15,850 bases of DNA from a bacterium (GTDB lineage Bacteria > Chloroflexota > Dormibacteria > UBA8260 > Bog-877). This document shows positions 13,463 through 15,850 of this stretch, piece after piece (position 1 is the first letter of the stretch; every line of letters starts with the position of its first letter). The position numbers and the translations under genes are program-made. Below the pieces are notes generated by a model, which was not told the origin of the DNA, did not search any database, and saw only the letters and a list, made by a program, of their open reading frames with translations. Where the stretch lies: contig JAKABA010000081.1 of the NCBI GenBank assembly GCA_021802115.1, positions 1 to 15,850 of the forward strand, in the 5' to 3' direction.

Positions 13463-14137
13463 TCAAGAGGGCAGCTCGATGCCACGGCGCGCCAGCACCC
13501 CCAGGGGGGCGTCGGCGGCGATCTTGAGGACGGTGGCAAGGTCGATTCCGCTACCCCGCAGCACCTGGTTGGCCCGCTCGGCGGTCAGCAGGGCCTCGGG
13601 CCGGTGGGCATCGGAGTCCAGCACCAGCGCCACGCCCAAACGAATGGCGACCCGGGCCACATGGCCGTTGGTCAGGCCGTGCAGGCCGGCGGCGCTGATC
13701 TCCAGGTGGATATGGTTCTCTCGCGCCGCCTCGGCAGCCTCGTCGCTGATCAGGCCGGGATGCCCCAAGATATCGACGTCAGAACAGCGGGCGGCCGCCA
13801 AGTTCAGCCCCGGTTGGGGATAGTCACCCAGGGTTTCGCCGTGCACCACCACCAGCTGGGCTCCCAGCGAGCGGGCTCGGGCCGCCACCCGGGCGACGCG
13901 CTCCGGTGGCACCCGAGTCACCTCGACAGCGGGAATGCTCGCCATCCCCAGCTCTCGGCTCGCCAGCAGGCAGGCCGCCACGATCTCTGGCACCCGGCGT
14001 TCGACGGTAGCCTCGTCAACGTGGTCGCTGCAGACATAGGCGGCATAGCCGTTCTGCTGACAGCGACGCGCCATCTCAAGAGGGGCCGCGTGCCCATCGG
14101 AAATGGTCGTGTGCGTGTGAAAGTCGAAAACTGGCAT
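13463..14137 (-). CDS. PHP-domain phosphoesterase (histidinol-phosphatase-like)
   Basis: The 224-aa protein carries the PHP metal ligands in order: FDFHTHTTISDG (His7, His9, Asp14), SDHVDE (Asp38-His39), Glu72 in VEVT, His99 in VVHGE, His126 in ILGHPG, and DSDAHRP (Asp176, His178). These bind a di- or trinuclear metal centre that hydrolyses phosphoesters. Family members include histidinol phosphatases and nucleotide or RNA phosphoesterases; the substrate is not inferable. Length and ligand set look complete. The ATG at 14135-14137 starts right before the first strand. TAAGCT lies 6 nt upstream and GGAGAA is also present, so either leaderless or weak-SD initiation is possible. It follows the Ppx/GppA gene on the same strand by 48 bp and is likely co-transcribed. 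Confidence 0.9.
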   Translation of the reverse strand: MPVFDFHTHTTISDGHAAPLEMARRCQQNGYAAYVCSDHVDEATVERRVPEIVAACLLASRELGMASIPAVEVTRVPPERVARVAARARSLGAQLVVVHGETLGDYPQPGLNLAAARCSDVDILGHPGLISDEAAEAARENHIHLEISAAGLHGLTNGHVARVAIRLGVALVLDSDAHRPEALLTAERANQVLRGSGIDLATVLKIAADAPLGVLARRGIELPS

Positions 14138-14185
14138 TTCTCCAGCTTAGGGGGCGGAGGCTCTTCCGATCGTCGACAGGGCCGG

Positions 14186-15154
14186 TCAGCCAGCGGCCGG
14201 TGCTGAGCGGTTGCGAGCCGCGGCCAGGGCCAGGATCACGCCATCCCGGAGCCCGCGCTCGGTGACCGTCAACTCCTCGGCCCGGTACCTGTCGAGCAGC
14301 CCGAGCAGGATCAGGATCCCACCCGCCATCAGGCGGGCTCGTTTGGGGCTGAGGCCCGTCTCGCTGGCGAGCTCGGAACTGGGTCGATTCATGGCCAGAT
14401 CCTTACAGAGCTCCACCTCGTCCCGACCCAGCACCGTCCACGCATCGCCCACCTCCGGGCGGAGCCCGAGCTCGGCCGCCTCGATGGCCGCGGCTCGCCG
14501 CCCGAGCACCACCGGGAGGTTGGAAGCGGTCCCACCCGTTGCGAGCAGTAACCCGGGATCGCCGCTGCGGGGGACGGCCTCCAGGATCATTGAGACCCGG
14601 GCCGCGGCGTGGACCTGCTGGCGGCTGGTGAGCGGGTCGCTGGCCTGCACAGCTCCCAGGAGCTGATCCGAGCCCAACTTTAGGCTGGTGCCATTGCGAG
14701 GCCGGGTGCCCAGCCCCTGAACCACCTCGGTGCTGCCACCGCCGACATCAGCAACCGTAGCGGGTTGCCCGGACGAGATCTTGAAGGCGGTTGCACCCAG
14801 GTAGCTGAGGCGAGCCTCGGCCTCTCCGGTGAGCACCCTCAAGGTCTCGCCGGACAGACGCTTCACCTGCTCCACCAAGGCCTGGGAGTCGGGGGCGTTC
14901 CGAATCGCCTCAGTCCCGACCAGGCCGATGGACTCGGCCTGCTGCTGACGGGCCAGCGCGACCATGGCGGCGACCAGGTCCGCAGTGTGGGAGATTAGCT
15001 CAGCGCCGAGCTCACCCTGGTGAGCGACCGCGGCCCCCAGGTTCACCATCTCGACCGCGTGCAGGCGCTGGGTTAGCCCCTCCGGCTCCAGGGTTGCCAC
15101 CAGCAGGTGGATGGTGTTGGAGCCCACGTCCACCGCGGCGAGGCGCTGGTTCAG
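14186..15154 (-). CDS. Ppx/GppA-family exopolyphosphatase / pppGpp phosphohydrolase
   Basis: This member of the ASKHA fold has the first phosphate loop DVGSNTIHLLVA, VGTEAIRNAPDS, TGEAEARLSYLG, the second phosphate loop ADVGGGSTEVVQGLG and LATGGTASNLPVVLG, ending in TERGLRDGVILALAAAR. It lacks the C-terminal HD domain of long Ppx and is of the short (~310-330 aa) kind. It should release phosphate from polyphosphate or pppGpp. The first GTG (15133) would delete the N-terminal beta strand. Extending in frame gives NQRLAAVDVGSNT, beginning at CTG 15152-15154, which overlaps the preceding gene's TGA as CTGA. I therefore propose a CTG start, giving 322 aa, translationally coupled to the Rieske-like gene; no ATG/GTG/TTG is seen closer. 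If CTG is wrong, the annotated start is 15133. Confidence 0.88.
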   Translation of the reverse strand: MNQRLAAVDVGSNTIHLLVATLEPEGLTQRLHAVEMVNLGAAVAHQGELGAELISHTADLVAAMVALARQQQAESIGLVGTEAIRNAPDSQALVEQVKRLSGETLRVLTGEAEARLSYLGATAFKISSGQPATVADVGGGSTEVVQGLGTRPRNGTSLKLGSDQLLGAVQASDPLTSRQQVHAAARVSMILEAVPRSGDPGLLLATGGTASNLPVVLGRRAAAIEAAELGLRPEVGDAWTVLGRDEVELCKDLAMNRPSSELASETGLSPKRARLMAGGILILLGLLDRYRAEELTVTERGLRDGVILALAAARNRSAPAAG

Positions 15155-15486
15155 ATGGTGTCGTCCTCGTCCTCGGTTGGCTCCAGCCGCACCAGTAAGG
15201 TCCCGCTCGAGTTCACCTTGACGTCAAAGTGCCTGACGAAGATGGCATCGGAGATGGGCGATATCCCGGTTCGGACGTCGTAGGTCTCGCCGTCGAGGGG
15301 ACAGGTGACGACCTCCCCGCGCAGACGACCCTCGCCAATCGAGCCCCCGCTGGGGCACGAGTTCTCCAGGGCGTGGAAAACGCCTCCCACGTTGAACACG
15401 GCGATCTCGACGCCATCTGCGTCCACCACCTTGCCCGTCCCGGGAGGGACTTCGTCCACCTTGCAAACCGGCACAAAGTCAGCCAA
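15151..15486 (-). CDS. Rieske-fold protein lacking both cluster-ligating histidines
   Basis: From TTG 15484-15486 the product is 111 aa, the size of small Rieske ferredoxins. It begins LADFVPVCKVDEVPPGTGKV, then VFNVGGVFHALENSC, EVVTCPLDGETYDVRTG and ISPISDAIFVRHFDVKV. These are the strands and loops of a Rieske domain. Functional Rieske centres use CxH and CxxH. Here loop 1 is CPSGGSIGEG, as if the His codon of CPHSGGSIGEG were deleted, and loop 2 is CPLD instead of CPLH (CAC to GAC is one base). Both cysteines remain but both histidines are gone, so a normal [2Fe-2S] cluster cannot form. The frame extends to 15735, but that part overlaps the intron-like hairpins. A CATAAT box lies 7 nt before the TTG. 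The stop overlaps the Ppx/GppA start. Confidence 0.8.
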   Translation of the reverse strand: MADFVPVCKVDEVPPGTGKVVDADGVEIAVFNVGGVFHALENSCPSGGSIGEGRLRGEVVTCPLDGETYDVRTGISPISDAIFVRHFDVKVNSSGTLLVRLEPTEDEDDTI

Positions 15487-15493
15487 CGAGGGG

Positions 15494-15499
15494 ATTATG
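15494..15499 (-). promoter_or_regulatory. Candidate -10 box (CATAAT) of the Rieske-Ppx-PHP cluster
   Basis: CATAAT on the minus strand is a 5/6 match to consensus, 7 nt before the proposed TTG start. It lies exactly where the intron-like sequence ends, so the cluster may have its own leaderless promoter. No clear -35. Confidence 0.4.
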
Positions 15500-15850
15500 C
15501 CGAATCGCGCCCGCCTCCCATCGGAGGCTGCCCGCAAGCGGCCACCCCGGGCTGGTCCAAAGAGCGGCCGGGAGGCAGCTCCCCACCGTTCCTGCTGAGT
15601 GCCCATAAGACACCCGGTCGGGACCAACGGTCCTTCCCGACCTGGACGCTGCCCAAGGTTGCCGTCGCCGTTTCGGGTCTTGCGCCACTTGGGTGGCTGC
15701 CCTGACGCCTTCGGAGCTTGGAGTGGCCCTCGCACCCGGTACCCGCCATGCCGACGCTTCCCACGTGGTAGCTCTCCACATCAGCGGGTTGCCCCGCCGC
15801 TTCGATCCTCCGTTCGGATGTGGTCATACCTGGACTTGCCTGTGATCTGC
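15500..15850 (-). mobile_element. Probable group II intron 5' region (domain I), truncated, no reverse transcriptase
   Basis: The minus strand is packed with perfect hairpins: ATCC/GGAT (15805-15819), GCGGG-GCAA-CCCGC (15784-15797, GNRA-type loop), GCCAC/GTGGC (15684-15697), GGTCGGGA/TCCCGACC (15616-15642, 8-bp stem) and GCCTCC/GGAGGC (15513-15528). That is RNA-like rather than coding architecture. A conceptual translation of one frame (GSVGMAGTGCEGHSK, KDRWSRPGVLWALSRNGGE, SLDQPGVAACGQPP) is the kind of spurious peptide I recall from sequence upstream of group II intron maturase genes. The intron would read leftwards, but Rieske coding sequence starts where domains II-VI and the RT ORF should follow, so it is a fragment. 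The outer boundary may lie beyond the window. Recognition is from memory and from the hairpins. Confidence 0.5.

Noticed and set aside
13459..13470. CCTCTCAAGAGG as a terminator hairpin
   Set aside because: Only a 2-nt loop would remain for the 5-bp stem, it overlaps the PHP stop codon, and no T-run follows.
15487..15735. Longer start for the Rieske-like protein (194 aa)
   Set aside because: The extra 83 residues are the intron-like sequence in another frame. The Rieske domain starts right after the TTG at 15486.
15495..15827. 110-aa minus-strand open frame upstream of the Rieske gene
   Set aside because: Coincides with dense hairpins and resembles the spurious peptides translated from group II intron RNA. 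Not called a protein.
15540..15830. Riboswitch, SRP RNA or RNase P RNA
   Set aside because: Compared by eye with cobalamin, c-di-AMP, c-di-GMP, TPP, glycine, SRP and RNase P signatures. Conserved cores were absent; a group II intron fits better.

Overview
This is a high-GC bacterial chromosome window. An F420-type luciferase-like oxidoreductase, frequent GTG/TTG starts, several starts that look leaderless (a TAnnnT box 6-8 nt upstream and no Shine-Dalgarno), a compact LeuRS and a Pro/Thr-rich anchored protein suggest a Terrabacteria lineage such as Chloroflexota, Dormibacterota or Actinomycetota. The sequence alone does not settle which.

Layout. (1) 1-80: the first 26 codons of an IS607-type serine recombinase, cut by the window edge. 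(2) 326-3590: an LLM-class F420-dependent oxidoreductase (+) and, convergent to it, an S9-family prolyl-oligopeptidase-like peptidase (-). (3) 3.7-9.1 kb: a gene-poor accessory stretch. It holds a decayed tyrosine-recombinase C-terminus (+), a VapBC module (AbrB-type antitoxin plus PIN toxin), about 1 kb of decayed coding sequence, a short-chain dehydrogenase, a second toxin-antitoxin module (RHH antitoxin plus Doc/Fic toxin), a coiled-coil protein with a PD-(D/E)XK-like C-terminus, and a frameshifted metallophosphoesterase remnant. (4) 9282-9358: a complete CCA-encoding tRNA whose anticodon reads UAU (Ile, AUA codon), which is unusual in bacteria. (5) 9407-13429: a class I methyltransferase (+) overlapping at its stop codon with leuS (-), then a divergent membrane-anchored protein. 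(6) 13463-15486 (-): a likely co-directional cluster of Rieske-fold protein, Ppx/GppA phosphatase and PHP-domain phosphoesterase. (7) 15500-15850 (-): dense hairpins that look like the 5' (domain I) part of a truncated group II intron with no reverse transcriptase.

How it fits together. The two ends are housekeeping-like: peptidase, LeuRS, tRNA, polyphosphate/(p)ppGpp and phosphoester metabolism. The middle reads as an old integration and decay zone in which two compact toxin-antitoxin operons and one SDR remain intact. The points most worth checking are the Rieske-like protein that keeps both cluster cysteines but lacks both cluster histidines, the tRNA-Ile(UAU), a probable CTG start for the Ppx/GppA gene, the intron fragment abutting the Rieske gene, and the relics hidden in apparently empty DNA.
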